The notes beneath the pieces were generated by a model. It saw only the letters and a list, made by a program, of their open reading frames with translations, had not been told where the DNA came from and did no database searches. 64,000 nucleotides of DNA, from assembly GCF_020329505.1 (NCBI RefSeq), contig NZ_JAGKJJ010000024.1, positions 1 through 64,000 on the forward strand. Direction: 5' to 3'. Position 1 is the stretch's first letter, and every line of letters begins with the position of its first letter. The translations under genes were made by a program, and so were the position numbers. Shown here piece after piece: positions 1 to 9,061 of this stretch. The DNA comes from Bradyrhizobium semiaridum. Its GTDB lineage: Bacteria; Pseudomonadota; Alphaproteobacteria; Rhizobiales; Xanthobacteraceae.

Positions 1-1
1 C

Positions 2-361
2 GGCGGCGGCACCAGCTGGGCGGTCGGCGCGTTCAACGCCCACAATGCCTATCTCGATGCGGCGATCACGACCGGGATTCCGGGACTGATCCTGACGCTG
101 GCGCTGCTGGTCTGGCTGCCGCTGCGCGACGTGAGCCGGGCTGCGGCGCGCGACAACGATCCCGCGCTGACCAGGCTGTTCACCCGGATCTGGCTCTACG
201 GCGTGTTCTCCGCCTGTGTCGAGAGTCTCTATTTCCAGTCCGGCAGTCTCGTCTGGTTCATGCTGGTGGTCGCGATCTTCGGCCTTCGCCTGCAGGCGAG
301 CGCGCACGAGATCCGCGAAGTTGAGGCCGCAGCGCCCGCAGCGGAGCCGGCCCATGCATAG
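2..361 (+). CDS. O-antigen ligase / polysaccharide polymerase-like membrane protein, C-terminal part
   Basis: This is the 3' end of a gene that begins before the window; the open frame runs from base 2 to the TAG at 359-361. The visible 119 residues carry an HNAYLDAAITTGIPGL segment, which resembles the conserved His-Asn-x-Tyr-Leu loop of Wzy/WaaL-type polymerases and ligases. Two hydrophobic segments follow, around residues 30-45 and 70-95, and then a short Ala/Glu-rich cytoplasmic tail. Proteins of this family polymerise or ligate lipid-linked glycans at the periplasmic face of the inner membrane. The position at the head of deacetylase and glycosyltransferase genes fits exopolysaccharide assembly. 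The next gene starts 8 bases before its stop, so the two are probably translationally coupled. Confidence 0.7.
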   Translation, partial: GGGTSWAVGAFNAHNAYLDAAITTGIPGLILTLALLVWLPLRDVSRAAARDNDPALTRLFTRIWLYGVFSACVESLYFQSGSLVWFMLVVAIFGLRLQASAHEIREVEAAAPAAEPAHA

Positions 362-1169
362 CCCGGCCGCCGCTCCGCAACCGATCGCGCGCAACGCCCG
401 CTTGCCGGCGCCGATCGACCGGCTCGCCGGCCGGCTGACCAACCGGCTGATCCGTGCCACGCCGTGGCAGCTCATCGATGTTCCGACCCGCAAGCCGATC
501 GTTTCCTTCACGTTCGACGACGTGCCCGACACTGCACTTCGCTCCGGCGCCACGATCCTCGAGGCGCACAGCGTCCGCGGCACGTTCTATATCGCGGGCG
601 GCCTGGAGGGGCGCATCGAGGCCGATCGCACCCTGATCGATGCGGCCGGCTGCCGCGAGCTTGTCGCGCGCGGCCACGAGATCGGCTGCCACACTTACGG
701 CCACCAGGACTTGCGGCATGTCGATCGCTCGTTCCTTGCCGCGGACCTTGCCTGCAATGCGCGCTATCTCGACGCGATCGATCCGCGGCGGAGCCGGCGC
801 AACTTCGCCTATCCCTACAACAGCGGCTGCCTCGGCAAGCGGCCGATGCTGGCCCATGCGTACCGGAGCTGCCGCGCTGGCGGCGAGGCGATCAATCGCG
901 GTCCGACCGACCCGACCTTCCTGCGAGCGGTCGAGATCAGGCAGTCCGAAGCGCATGTCCGCGGATTGACCCGCTGGATCGACGCGCTGGTCGCCGATCC
1001 GGGCTGGCTGATCTTCTTCACGCACGATATCTCGCCGACGCCGACGCCCTATGGCTGCACGCCAGCCGCTTTCGCGCGGCTGGTCGGACATGCGGTCGAA
1101 CGCGGCTGCTGCGTGCTGACCATCGATGCGGCACTCGACCGCATGGGATTCCGGGAGCGCACACAATGA
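354..1169 (+). CDS. polysaccharide deacetylase family protein (CE4/NodB-like)
   Basis: The 271-residue protein is read from the ATG at 354, which overlaps the upstream stop; the frame is open further upstream but there it only shadows the previous gene. A CE4 (NodB-homology) fold is indicated by the SFTFDDVP motif with Asp55-Asp56, the metal-ligand motif HTYGH with His113 and His117, the FAYPYN motif near residue 150 and a C-terminal FFTHDIS. These enzymes remove N- or O-acetyl groups from glycans using a divalent metal. No signal peptide is obvious, so it may be cytoplasmic or membrane-associated. The substrate is probably the exopolysaccharide or a precursor made by this operon. Confidence 0.88.
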   Translation: MHSPAAAPQPIARNARLPAPIDRLAGRLTNRLIRATPWQLIDVPTRKPIVSFTFDDVPDTALRSGATILEAHSVRGTFYIAGGLEGRIEADRTLIDAAGCRELVARGHEIGCHTYGHQDLRHVDRSFLAADLACNARYLDAIDPRRSRRNFAYPYNSGCLGKRPMLAHAYRSCRAGGEAINRGPTDPTFLRAVEIRQSEAHVRGLTRWIDALVADPGWLIFFTHDISPTPTPYGCTPAAFARLVGHAVERGCCVLTIDAALDRMGFRERTQ

Positions 1170-2395
1170 CCGGTTCACGGCGGCTGCTGGCCATCAACAA
1201 TTACTTCTACCGGCGCGGCGGCGCCGAGAGCGTGTTCCTCGACCAGATCGATCTGTTCGCGGCGGCCGGCTGGGACGTCGTGCCCTTCGCGATGGAGCAT
1301 CCTGACAATCTGCCCAGTCCGTGGTCCGAATACTTCGTCTCGGAGATCGAGTACGGCCGGGCGGGCGGGCCGATCACCAAGGCGCGGCAGGCCGCCAAGA
1401 TCATCTTCTCGCTGGAAGCGCGCCGCAAGATCCGCGCCCTGATCGGCCGCGTCCCGCCGTCGGTGGCGCACGCCCACAACGTCTATCATCACATCTCGCC
1501 GTCGATCTTCGATGTCCTCAAGGGCGAAGGCGTGCCGGTCGTGATGACGGCCCACGATCTGAAGCTCGCCTGTCCCGCCTACAAGATGCTGAATCGCGGC
1601 CGCGTCTGCGAGCGCTGCTTCGGTGGACGCATCCACAACGTCTTGCTGCACCGCTGCGTCAAGGACTCGGCCATGGTCAGCGGGCTGGTCTTCCTCGAGA
1701 CCCTGGTGCACCGGACGCTGGGTCTCTATCGCGACACGCTCGACTGTCTCGTGACGCCAAGCCGTTTCTACCGCGACAAGCTGGTGGAATGGGGCTGGGA
1801 TGCGAGCCGGATTGCCTACATCCCGAACTTCATCGACGCCGACCAGTTCACGCCCTGGTGCCATGAGGGCGACTATTTCGTCTATGCGGGACGGCTCGCG
1901 CCCGAGAAAGGGCTGGGCACGCTGTTGCGTGCCGCCGCGCTATCGCGCCAGCGGCTGGTGCTGGCCGGCACCGGGCCGGAGGAGCCCGCGCTGCGCCATC
2001 TCGCCTTCGAGCTCGGCGCCGACGTCACTTTCACCGGCCATCTCGACAAGCCGGAGCTGAAGCGGGTGATCGGCGAATCGCGCGCGCTGGTGCTGCCCTC
2101 CGAATGGTACGAGAACGCGCCGATCAGCGTGCTCGAGGCCTACGCGCTCGGACGCCCGGTGATCGGCACGCGGATCGGAGGCATTCCCGAGCTCGTCGTC
2201 CCCAACAAGACCGGCGCGCTGGTGGCGCCGGGCAACGTCGCTATGCTGGCCGAAGCCCTGAGCGGCATGGCGCGGCTGTCCCGGACCGCGCGCAACAGGC
2301 TTGGCGCCGCCGGCCGCGATTGGGTGCTGCGCGAATTCTCGCCGGAGAAATATCGCGAGCGCACCACGGCCGTGTACGAGACGGTGCTGCACTAA
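1166..2395 (+). CDS. glycosyltransferase family 4 protein (GT-B fold)
   Basis: The start ATG at 1166 overlaps the deacetylase stop (ATGA), giving 409 residues. The N-terminus has the GT4-type glycine turn YRRGGAESVF near residue 15, and an HAHNVYHH segment lies in the acceptor domain. The C-terminal domain carries YAGRLAPEKGLGTLLRAA and the E-x7-E sugar-nucleotide motif in the segment ENAPISVLEAYALGRPVIG, followed by GGIPELV. A retaining GT-B enzyme that adds a sugar from a nucleotide donor to the growing repeat unit is the natural reading. Donor and acceptor cannot be told from sequence. A Cys-rich patch (CERCFGG and nearby cysteines, about residues 145-165) is unusual and might be structural. 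Confidence 0.88.
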   Translation: MTGSRRLLAINNYFYRRGGAESVFLDQIDLFAAAGWDVVPFAMEHPDNLPSPWSEYFVSEIEYGRAGGPITKARQAAKIIFSLEARRKIRALIGRVPPSVAHAHNVYHHISPSIFDVLKGEGVPVVMTAHDLKLACPAYKMLNRGRVCERCFGGRIHNVLLHRCVKDSAMVSGLVFLETLVHRTLGLYRDTLDCLVTPSRFYRDKLVEWGWDASRIAYIPNFIDADQFTPWCHEGDYFVYAGRLAPEKGLGTLLRAAALSRQRLVLAGTGPEEPALRHLAFELGADVTFTGHLDKPELKRVIGESRALVLPSEWYENAPISVLEAYALGRPVIGTRIGGIPELVVPNKTGALVAPGNVAMLAEALSGMARLSRTARNRLGAAGRDWVLREFSPEKYRERTTAVYETVLH

Positions 2396-3609
2396 TGTAC
2401 ACCCTGACACCAGCCGCGGCAGGCCGCTCCCGGAGGAAGGTGATCTTCCTCGGCCTGCGCGGCATTCCGGAGGTTCAGGGCGGCGTCGAAACCCATGTCG
2501 CAGCCCTCGCGGTCAGGATCGCCGCGCGCGACTGGCAGGTCGAGGTGCTCGGACGCAAGCCGTATCTTCCGTCGCCAGAGCCCTATGTCTGGAAAGGCGT
2601 CACCGTGACGCCGGTCTGGACACCGCGCTCGAAAAGCTTCGAGGCGCTGCTGCATACCGCCCTGGGCCTGCTCGTTGCAGCCCGCCGCAAGCCGGATCTC
2701 GTCCATATCCACGCGATCGGGCCGGCGCTCCTGACGCCGCTGGCCCGTCTGCTCGGCCTTCGCGTCGTCGTGACCCATCACGGCTTCGACTACGACCGCC
2801 AGAAATGGGGAGATCTCGCCAAGTCGGTGCTGCGCGCCGGCGAACGGATGGGAATGAGTTTCGCGCACGCGCGCATCGGCGTGTCGAAAGGCATTGTCGA
2901 TTCGGTTCGCCTGAGGTTCGGTGTTGCGGCGAGCTTCATCCCGAACGGCGTGGAAACTGACCTGCCGAAGTTCGGCACCTCATATCTCGATTACATCGAC
3001 GTGGCCCCGCGCCGCTATGTCCTGTGCGTCGGCCGGATCGTCGAGGAGAAGCGGCAACTCGATCTGATCAGCGCCTTCGCCCGCCTCAACGATCCCGACG
3101 TCAAGCTGATCATCGTCGGCACGGCCGATCACAAGGGCGGCTATCTGCACGCGGTCGAAGCGGCCGCGGCGGCGACGCCCGGCGTGGTGATGACCGGCTT
3201 CCAGACCGGCGAGGCGCTGGCCCAGCTCTATCAGCATGCCGGCCTGTTCGTGCTGCCGTCGAGCCATGAGGGAATGCCGATGGTGCTGCTCGAGGCGCTC
3301 AGCCACGGGACGCGGTGCCTGGCAAGCGACATCGACGCCAATCTTGCGCTCGATCTCGGGGCTGACAGCTATTACCCGCTGGGCGACGTGGCGGCGCTCG
3401 CGGCGGCGATGCGGATGAAGCTGGCTACGCCCGACAGTGCGGCGGACAGGGAGGCGCGGGCGGCACGGGTCATGGCGTCCTTTGGCTGGAGCCCGATCGT
3501 GGACCGCACCATCGAGGTCTATGAGAGCGCGCTGGTTGCCTGGAAGGCGGGCGGCGCGCATCGCGGCGGCACCGGCCTCAAGAAACATCTCGAGATCGGA
3601 GGTCACTGA
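2395..3609 (+). CDS. glycosyltransferase family 4 protein (GT-B fold)
   Basis: The 404-residue protein starts at the ATG that shares a base with the upstream TAA. The N-terminus has FLGLRGIPEVQGGVETHV, the glycine-rich loop typical of GT4 enzymes of the WcaL/rhamnosyltransferase type. The HIHAIGPALLTPLARLLG and VTHHGFDY segments belong to the acceptor domain. The donor domain shows VGRIVEEKRQLDLISAF and SSHEGMPMVLLEALSHG, containing the E-x7-E pair. It probably adds another sugar in the same exopolysaccharide pathway. The methyltransferase gene begins at the last base of its stop codon. Confidence 0.88.
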   Translation: MYTLTPAAAGRSRRKVIFLGLRGIPEVQGGVETHVAALAVRIAARDWQVEVLGRKPYLPSPEPYVWKGVTVTPVWTPRSKSFEALLHTALGLLVAARRKPDLVHIHAIGPALLTPLARLLGLRVVVTHHGFDYDRQKWGDLAKSVLRAGERMGMSFAHARIGVSKGIVDSVRLRFGVAASFIPNGVETDLPKFGTSYLDYIDVAPRRYVLCVGRIVEEKRQLDLISAFARLNDPDVKLIIVGTADHKGGYLHAVEAAAAATPGVVMTGFQTGEALAQLYQHAGLFVLPSSHEGMPMVLLEALSHGTRCLASDIDANLALDLGADSYYPLGDVAALAAAMRMKLATPDSAADREARAARVMASFGWSPIVDRTIEVYESALVAWKAGGAHRGGTGLKKHLEIGGH

Positions 3610-4496
3610 TGACGCCCGCTTTGCGAACCCTCGAAATGAAGCTCCTGGGCCTCGGTTTCCTTGGCCTTGCCTGGAGCAAGGACAGGCTGCGCGGCTATGC
3701 CACGCCGAACACCGTGGCCAAATCCGATGTCGAGGGACAGATCACCTATCTGCTCGACGTCTTCGCCTCGCTCCGCCGCTTCATGCCGGCGGAATTCGAT
3801 CTGCGCGGGCGCGACGTGCTGGAGCTCAGTCCCGGCGCGTCGCGCGGCAACGGCGTGCTGTTCCTTGCCATGGGCGCGCGGTCCTATCATGCCATCGACG
3901 TGTTCGATCTCGCAGGGAAGGAGGATCCGGCGTTCTACCAGCGGCTGCTCGATCGCTTCGCCGAGGGCAGCGAGACGGACCGCACGCGCGCCCGCGCCAT
4001 CGCCGCGAACTCCGGCGCCCGCGAGTTCGGCTACGCCGTCGGACGCGACTTCGACATCCCGCGCCTCGCCGAGGGACGGACCTTCGATCTGATCGTGAGC
4101 TGCGCGGCGTTCGAGCATTACGACAGCGTACCGGATGCCGTCGCGGCCCTGACGCAAGTGGCGCGGCCCGGCTGTGCCAGCGTGCACATCATCGATCTGC
4201 AGACGCACTCGCGCTGGATCCGCGAAAACGACCCCAACAACATCTATCGTTATCCCGAGCCGCTCTACCGCCTGTTCCGGTTTCCCGGACAGCCGAACCG
4301 GTTACGTCCGGCCGACTACGTGCGCGCCTTCAGCGCCGAGGGCTGGAGCGACGTCCGCTTCGTGCCGTCGCGCACCATCGATCCCAGCCTTCGCGACGTC
4401 TCGCTGCGCGGGCTTGCTACGCCCTTTGCGGGGCAACAGGACATGATCGTGCTCGATGGCGCGCTGACGGCGCGTCATCCCGGAAGGGCCGGTTGA
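3609..4496 (+). CDS. class I SAM-dependent methyltransferase
   Basis: This 295-residue protein overlaps the upstream stop by one base. A Rossmann-like methyltransferase core is suggested by VLELSPGASRGNGVLFLA near residues 75-95 (a degenerate motif I), AIDVFD (acidic residue at the end of strand 2) and DLIVSCAAFEHYDSVPDAV (motif IV and post-IV). The repeated FR/RPADYVRAF region near the C-terminus fits a glycan or lipid acceptor domain. In this operon the likely role is O-methylation of a sugar in the exopolysaccharide or its lipid carrier intermediate. The acceptor is unknown. Confidence 0.8.
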   Translation: MTPALRTLEMKLLGLGFLGLAWSKDRLRGYATPNTVAKSDVEGQITYLLDVFASLRRFMPAEFDLRGRDVLELSPGASRGNGVLFLAMGARSYHAIDVFDLAGKEDPAFYQRLLDRFAEGSETDRTRARAIAANSGAREFGYAVGRDFDIPRLAEGRTFDLIVSCAAFEHYDSVPDAVAALTQVARPGCASVHIIDLQTHSRWIRENDPNNIYRYPEPLYRLFRFPGQPNRLRPADYVRAFSAEGWSDVRFVPSRTIDPSLRDVSLRGLATPFAGQQDMIVLDGALTARHPGRAG

Positions 4497-4550
4497 ATGC
4501 GATCACGGCATCGTCCACGTCCGGACATTCGAGCGGCAGGAGAGGCCGCC

Positions 4551-5801
4551 ATGACCACGCGCCGTTCGGTTCTCGGCAGCATCGCCGGCATCGCAATGCT
4601 CGCTCCGTTCGGGACGCAGGGCGCCTCGGCTCAGTCTGCCGGCCAGATGCCCGGCTTTCGCCGCGGGATCGGCGTCGCCCATGCGTTCGGCTGGGCGGAT
4701 GTCAACGCGGACGGCTCCTATGCCGTGCCGCCGTTTTCGGCGCCGCGGTTTCAGTTCATCGCGGAGGAGCGGCAGGCGATCCGGGCCGCAGGATTCGACT
4801 TCGTGCGTCTTGCCGTCGACGTTGGTCCTTTTCTCGCCTTCGCGGGTACCCAGCGCGACCAGTTGGACGATCGTGTCATCAACACGGTCCGCGATCTGCT
4901 CGATGCCGATCTCGGCGTGATCGTCGATCTGCATCCCAGCATGATGAACTCCGCCTACCAGCCCCGAGAATTGACCGCCGGCGTAAGTACGCCGAAGTTC
5001 CAGGCCGTGCTCGGATTGCTGAAGCGTTTCGCCGGCCGCCTGGCGCAGCTTGCGGCGGAGAATGCGGCCGGCTCGCCGCGGCTCGCGCTCGAGCTGATGA
5101 ACGAGCCGGAGATATCAGCGGCCGCATGGCAACCGATGCTCGAAGCCGCCTACCGGGCCGCGCGCAGCGGTTCGGAGACGCTGCCGCTCGTGCTGGGCGG
5201 TGGCTCGATGAACGCTCCCGGCGCGCTGCTGCAGATCGACATGCGTCCGTTCGCGAATGATTCCCGGCTGATCTACACGTATCACGACTATTCGCCGTGG
5301 CAGTTCACCCATCAGGGCGTATCAGGCAGTCCGGCCTACGCGCTCGATGCGATCGCCTATCCCGCGCCCGCATCGCCCGACGCGATGTACCGGGCAACCG
5401 ATCAGCGCATCGCGGCGCTCGGCCTTGCCGGCGCCGAACTGCAGCAGGCGCAGCAGGCCAGGCAGACGCTGGCGAGCTATGTCAGCTCCGGATTCAACCG
5501 GTCGACGCTTGAAAAGACCTTCCAGCAGGTGAGAGCCTGGCGGATGGCACAGCGTCTGCCGGCGCGCGCGATCCTGCTCGGCGAGTTCGGGGTCCACATG
5601 ACGCCGTATCAGACCACGGCCGAGGGCGCGACCGCGCGCGAGAGCTGGTTGCGCGACATGCGCCAACTCGCCGAGGCCTACGGCTTCGCCTGGTCGTGCT
5701 GGACCTATGTGGCGACAGGCGGGTTCGCGCTGGCTGAAAACGAGACCGGGCCCGGTTTCGACGCGACGACGCGGCGCGCGCTCGGTCTCGTACCCGCGTG
5801 A
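4551..5801 (+). CDS. exported glycoside hydrolase family 5 (cellulase-like)
   Basis: I prefer the ATG at 4551 over the upstream ATG at 4497: it follows a GGAGAGG-like ribosome site and opens directly into a Tat-like signal peptide (TTRRSVLGSIAGIAMLAPFG, cleaved near ASA), giving 416 residues. The GH5 signature LMNEPEIS places the acid/base at Glu185, and LLGEFGVH places the nucleophile at Glu345; both strands of the retaining mechanism are intact. HPSMMNS and YTYHDYSP match other barrel-edge motifs. It probably trims or edits a beta-linked polysaccharide in the periplasm, as cellulases do in bacterial cellulose and exopolysaccharide clusters. The operon lacks a recognisable cellulose synthase here. 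Confidence 0.87.
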   Translation: MTTRRSVLGSIAGIAMLAPFGTQGASAQSAGQMPGFRRGIGVAHAFGWADVNADGSYAVPPFSAPRFQFIAEERQAIRAAGFDFVRLAVDVGPFLAFAGTQRDQLDDRVINTVRDLLDADLGVIVDLHPSMMNSAYQPRELTAGVSTPKFQAVLGLLKRFAGRLAQLAAENAAGSPRLALELMNEPEISAAAWQPMLEAAYRAARSGSETLPLVLGGGSMNAPGALLQIDMRPFANDSRLIYTYHDYSPWQFTHQGVSGSPAYALDAIAYPAPASPDAMYRATDQRIAALGLAGAELQQAQQARQTLASYVSSGFNRSTLEKTFQQVRAWRMAQRLPARAILLGEFGVHMTPYQTTAEGATARESWLRDMRQLAEAYGFAWSCWTYVATGGFALAENETGPGFDATTRRALGLVPA

Positions 5802-6898
5802 GCGCCGTCATGACATCCCAGCGCTACGCCAATATCGACGGATTGCGGGCCATCGCCGCGCTCGGTGTCATGATCGAACACCTGTTCGGCGATCTGCTGC
5901 GGCAGACGCCACCGGCGGCCGGCCCGCTCAACGCGGTGGCCGACGCGCTCGTCCATAACATAAGCCTCGGCCGCTTCGGCGTGGCGCTGTTCTTTCTGAT
6001 CAGCGGCTTCGTCGTGCCGTTCAGCATCGGCGGCGAACGGCCGCTGCTGCAATTCGCCGTCACGCGGACGTTCCGGCTCTATCCCGCATTATGGCTTGCG
6101 CTCGCGGTGCTCGCGACCACGGCCTGGCTCGCCGGCGCGCCGCCGCGGACGGCAACGGTGCTCGCCAACATGACTATGGCACCGGCACTGTTCGGCCAGG
6201 CCTGGCTGTCGCCGATCTACTGGACGCTGTTCATCGAGCTGGTGTTCTACATCCTGGTCGCGCTGTTGTTCTCCGCCGGCAGGCTGCGAAGTGTCGGCGT
6301 GCTGTCGCTGCTGAGCCTCGGGCTTGTCGCTGCAACGGCGTTGCCCGTGCAGTTGCGCATGCACGGCATCGCCAATCTGCCGGTCCAGTATCTCGGCATG
6401 CATCTGTCGTTCCTGTTCCTTGGCCTGTTGCTGAGGCTGTGGCTGGTCGAGCGGGCGCCGGGCGCGCGCTTTGCCGTGCTGGCCCTTGTCGTCGCGCAAT
6501 TCATTGCGGTGCCGTCCGTTGCGACGTTCTCGCTGGACCGCGGCGACAACTTCATCATGGAGGGACTGCAACCCGTCCTCGTCGCCTATCTGCTCGCTTT
6601 CGCCGTCTTCCTTGCTGCCGTCAGGTGCGATCGGCCGCGGTCGCTGCTGCTCGCGCGGGTCGGCCTGATCAGCTACTCGATGTACCTGCTGCACTGGAGC
6701 GTGAATGTCGCCGTTTACAGCGTCCTGCCCTTGTCCGGGCGGTTCGGTGACGTCGCCACCATGCTGATCTGCATGGTCCTCACGCTGATGGTGTCCTGGC
6801 TGGTCTATCGGACCGTGGAGCGTCCGATGATCCTGTTCGGGCGCGCGATCGTGCTCCGGTATGGCGCAAAGCGCCTCTCGAACAACGCCGATTCCTGA
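5798..6898 (+). CDS. acyltransferase 3 family membrane protein
   Basis: The reading starts at GTG 5798, overlapping the GH5 stop (366 residues); an in-frame ATG at 5810 is a possible alternative. The N-terminus NIDGLRAIAALGVMIEHLF and the following FGVALFFLISGFVVPFS are the hallmark first helices of acyltransferase family 3 (OafA/WecH type), with the catalytic His in the MIEHLF helix. RTFRLYPALWLALA is the second conserved arginine motif. About ten hydrophobic helices follow. The enzyme would O-acetylate or O-succinylate polysaccharide repeat units in the inner membrane. It closes the exopolysaccharide operon. Confidence 0.87.
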   Translation: MSAVMTSQRYANIDGLRAIAALGVMIEHLFGDLLRQTPPAAGPLNAVADALVHNISLGRFGVALFFLISGFVVPFSIGGERPLLQFAVTRTFRLYPALWLALAVLATTAWLAGAPPRTATVLANMTMAPALFGQAWLSPIYWTLFIELVFYILVALLFSAGRLRSVGVLSLLSLGLVAATALPVQLRMHGIANLPVQYLGMHLSFLFLGLLLRLWLVERAPGARFAVLALVVAQFIAVPSVATFSLDRGDNFIMEGLQPVLVAYLLAFAVFLAAVRCDRPRSLLLARVGLISYSMYLLHWSVNVAVYSVLPLSGRFGDVATMLICMVLTLMVSWLVYRTVERPMILFGRAIVLRYGAKRLSNNADS

Positions 6899-7306
6899 TG
6901 GAGGCCAGCGGTCGCGTTCCGGCTGGACGCTCTCAAGCGCCCGTGACCGCTTGTCTGCGCAGAAATTTTCTCGGTGAATCGCTTCGCGTTAGGCGGTCTC
7001 GAACGGTCTTATAAGTGACATCCGGCACAGTCGGCGCGGCTGCCTGCGGCGCGCGGCGCATCACTGATGGCCGGATGCACGGAGCTTCGTTGGCCGGCCC
7101 GGCATCACGTCGGCTCCGATCGGAGCGGCGTGGCCTTTTGCCATGAACGGACCCGAGCCATCGGTTCGTGTCGCCGGCCTATTGGCCTGCGGTTAGACAG
7201 CCGTCACATTTCGGATATAAACAACGCTGGTCCATCGGCCGAAAGGCTGATCCACGCACATGCTGGCCGAATTCATCCGCGGTCACTTATGGGCCAAAGC
7301 TAAGCT
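6899..7306. other. intergenic region between the exopolysaccharide operon and the envelope locus
   Basis: About 400 bases with no convincing gene. A short open frame at 7067-7303 has neither a ribosome site nor a recognisable product. Two AT-richer islands (about 6960-7020 and 7200-7230, the latter with TTTCGGATATAAACAAC) stand out in an otherwise GC-rich stretch and are plausible promoters for the gene at 7307. No clear terminator hairpin was found. Confidence 0.4.
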
Positions 7307-8071
7307 ATGACAGCAATTGAGTTATATGGTGCTGGCACAGCGACCAGGCGTGATGATGCCGCAGCCGCCGCGAGACCGCGACGCCTGCTCGGGATTGGCG
7401 CGGTCCTGTTGATCGCCAGCATCTGCGCCGCCGCTGCGCAGCAGCGCGAGGTCATTGCGGCATCCGCGCCGGTCGAATTCCACATCCCCGCGCAACCGCT
7501 CGCCAGCGCGTTGCAGGCCTATGGCGAGCAGGCCGGCATTCAGGTGCTCTATGAGAGCGGGTCGGCCAGCGGCCGCAGGTCGATGCCGGTCGACGGCAAG
7601 CTGCTGCCCGAGGACGCGCTGAGCGTGCTGCTGACCGGGACCGATCTGAAGGTCCAGTACATCCGACGGGATGCCATCACGCTCGCCTTGCGCACCGCAA
7701 CGTCCGACCGTCCGCCGCCGAGCCCGCTCGCGACCGCGGACCTGTCGCTGGGGACGCTGCAGGTGCGGGCGACCACCGACGCTGACGATACCAGCGCATT
7801 GCATGACTACAGCGAGAGCCTTCAAACCGACATCCAGAAGGCGCTGCAGAAGCATGCCGCGACCCGCGGCGGCAACTATCGGCTCACTCTCGATCTCTGG
7901 ATCGATTCATCCCGTACGATCTTGCGGACCCAGCTGCTGCGCTCGACCGGCGATCAGGACCGCGATGCGGCCGTGGCCGCGGCGCTGCGCGGCTTGACCG
8001 TCAGCCGGGCGACGCCGGCAAATGCTCCTCAGCCGGTGCGGATCGCGATCCGCGTGACATCGCTGCAATGA
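7307..8071 (+). CDS. STN-domain protein with TonB-like C-terminal domain
   Basis: This 254-residue protein has a hydrophobic segment at about residues 27-45 (signal peptide or anchor). A secretin/TonB short N-terminal (STN) domain follows at about 55-125, with VEFHIPAQPLASALQAYGEQ, QVLYESG and DALSVLLTGTDLKVQYI. From about residue 165 the chain matches the C-terminal TonB domain of the protein encoded at 15979: both share a leading Tyr, LW-D-S, STG and a spaced Asp-Ala. STN domains normally signal from a TonB-dependent receptor to a FecR anti-sigma factor. Here no receptor barrel is attached. The next gene overlaps by four bases, and a FecI/FecR pair lies close downstream. A signalling link between TonB and FecR is inferred. 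Confidence 0.75.
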   Translation: MTAIELYGAGTATRRDDAAAAARPRRLLGIGAVLLIASICAAAAQQREVIAASAPVEFHIPAQPLASALQAYGEQAGIQVLYESGSASGRRSMPVDGKLLPEDALSVLLTGTDLKVQYIRRDAITLALRTATSDRPPPSPLATADLSLGTLQVRATTDADDTSALHDYSESLQTDIQKALQKHAATRGGNYRLTLDLWIDSSRTILRTQLLRSTGDQDRDAAVAAALRGLTVSRATPANAPQPVRIAIRVTSLQ

Positions 8072-8796
8072 ACGCCGGCGACACACGCGCACGGGACGAG
8101 GTGCCCGACACAGGTCCGATGACCTCGCTGTTCTATCCCGAGGACCCGAGTGCCTGGACCTCGCGCGAGGTGCTGCGGCTGTTGCTGGTGCCGACCATCG
8201 CGACGCTGTTGTTCGTCGGCGGAATCTACTGGATCCGGCTGCAACCGCCGGCCGGTCCGGCGAGCCGCGAGCAGAGCTCGGTCGTGCAGGTGCGGCTGCT
8301 GCCGAGCCCCGTTCCCGCGCCGATTCCGGTGGCGCCGGCGTCGCAGCCGCCGACGGCGGCGCTCGCGAGCCGGACCGACGTTTCGCCGGAAAACTCCGAT
8401 CAGGCGCTGGACGACACGCCGGCGACCCCGGCGCGCGAGCCGATGCCGACCGAACCGACCATGCCGAGCCTGCGTCCTGCGCCATCCCCGGCCGATGCGC
8501 CGCCGAACAGCGCTGCGGTGAAATTTCAACAGGCACTGCTCCGCCATGTCGCCCGCTATCAGCGCTATCCGAACGCGGCGCGGCCGGGTCGGCTGCACGG
8601 CGCGGTCGAGACCTTCTTCTCGATGCGGCGCGATGGCACGCTGCTGGACGTCTGGGTGAAGACCAGCTCCGGGCAGGCGGTCCTCGACCGCGCCGCGATG
8701 GATGCGATCCGGCGCGCGCAGCCGCTGCCGTTGATCCCGTCCGAACTGCCCGACCGACTGAATATCCAGATCACGCTGGTATTCGAGCCGACCTGA
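8068..8796 (+). CDS. TonB family energy-transducer protein (first copy)
   Basis: The start ATG at 8068 overlaps the upstream stop (ATGA), giving 242 residues. A single transmembrane helix lies at about 36-55 (LLLVPTIATLLFVGGIYWI), followed by a Pro/Ala-rich periplasmic linker to about residue 145. The C-terminal domain has RYQRYPNAARPGRLHGAVE, a form of the TonB YP motif, with VWVKTSSGQAVLDRAAMDAI and VFEPT at the end. TonB proteins carry proton-motive energy from ExbB/ExbD to outer-membrane proteins. The N-terminal 35 residues are cytoplasmic and longer than in classical TonB. Its partner is presumably the ExbB/ExbD pair at 12979-15428. Confidence 0.85.
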   Translation: MNAGDTRARDEVPDTGPMTSLFYPEDPSAWTSREVLRLLLVPTIATLLFVGGIYWIRLQPPAGPASREQSSVVQVRLLPSPVPAPIPVAPASQPPTAALASRTDVSPENSDQALDDTPATPAREPMPTEPTMPSLRPAPSPADAPPNSAAVKFQQALLRHVARYQRYPNAARPGRLHGAVETFFSMRRDGTLLDVWVKTSSGQAVLDRAAMDAIRRAQPLPLIPSELPDRLNIQITLVFEPT

Positions 8797-9061
8797 TTGC
8801 AGGCGCGGTGCTCCCCGTTGCGATGGTCGCCATCACGGTTGTGGTCGAGCATGATCGGCTCCCGGCATCGCATACGTCTTTCGGATGATGCGCGGCGACG
8901 CGACCGGCGCGCCGATGTGATCGTCTTGCAGCACATGACCGGGTGTCTGGCCGCCGTCTTGTCGCCGTCATAAATATGTTGTGCGGGATCGTTACGACGA
9001 GGCGAGTTTCAAGAACAATTCAATTCTGGATATCGGGCTGGTGTCTGGGGGGCCGCTGAAC

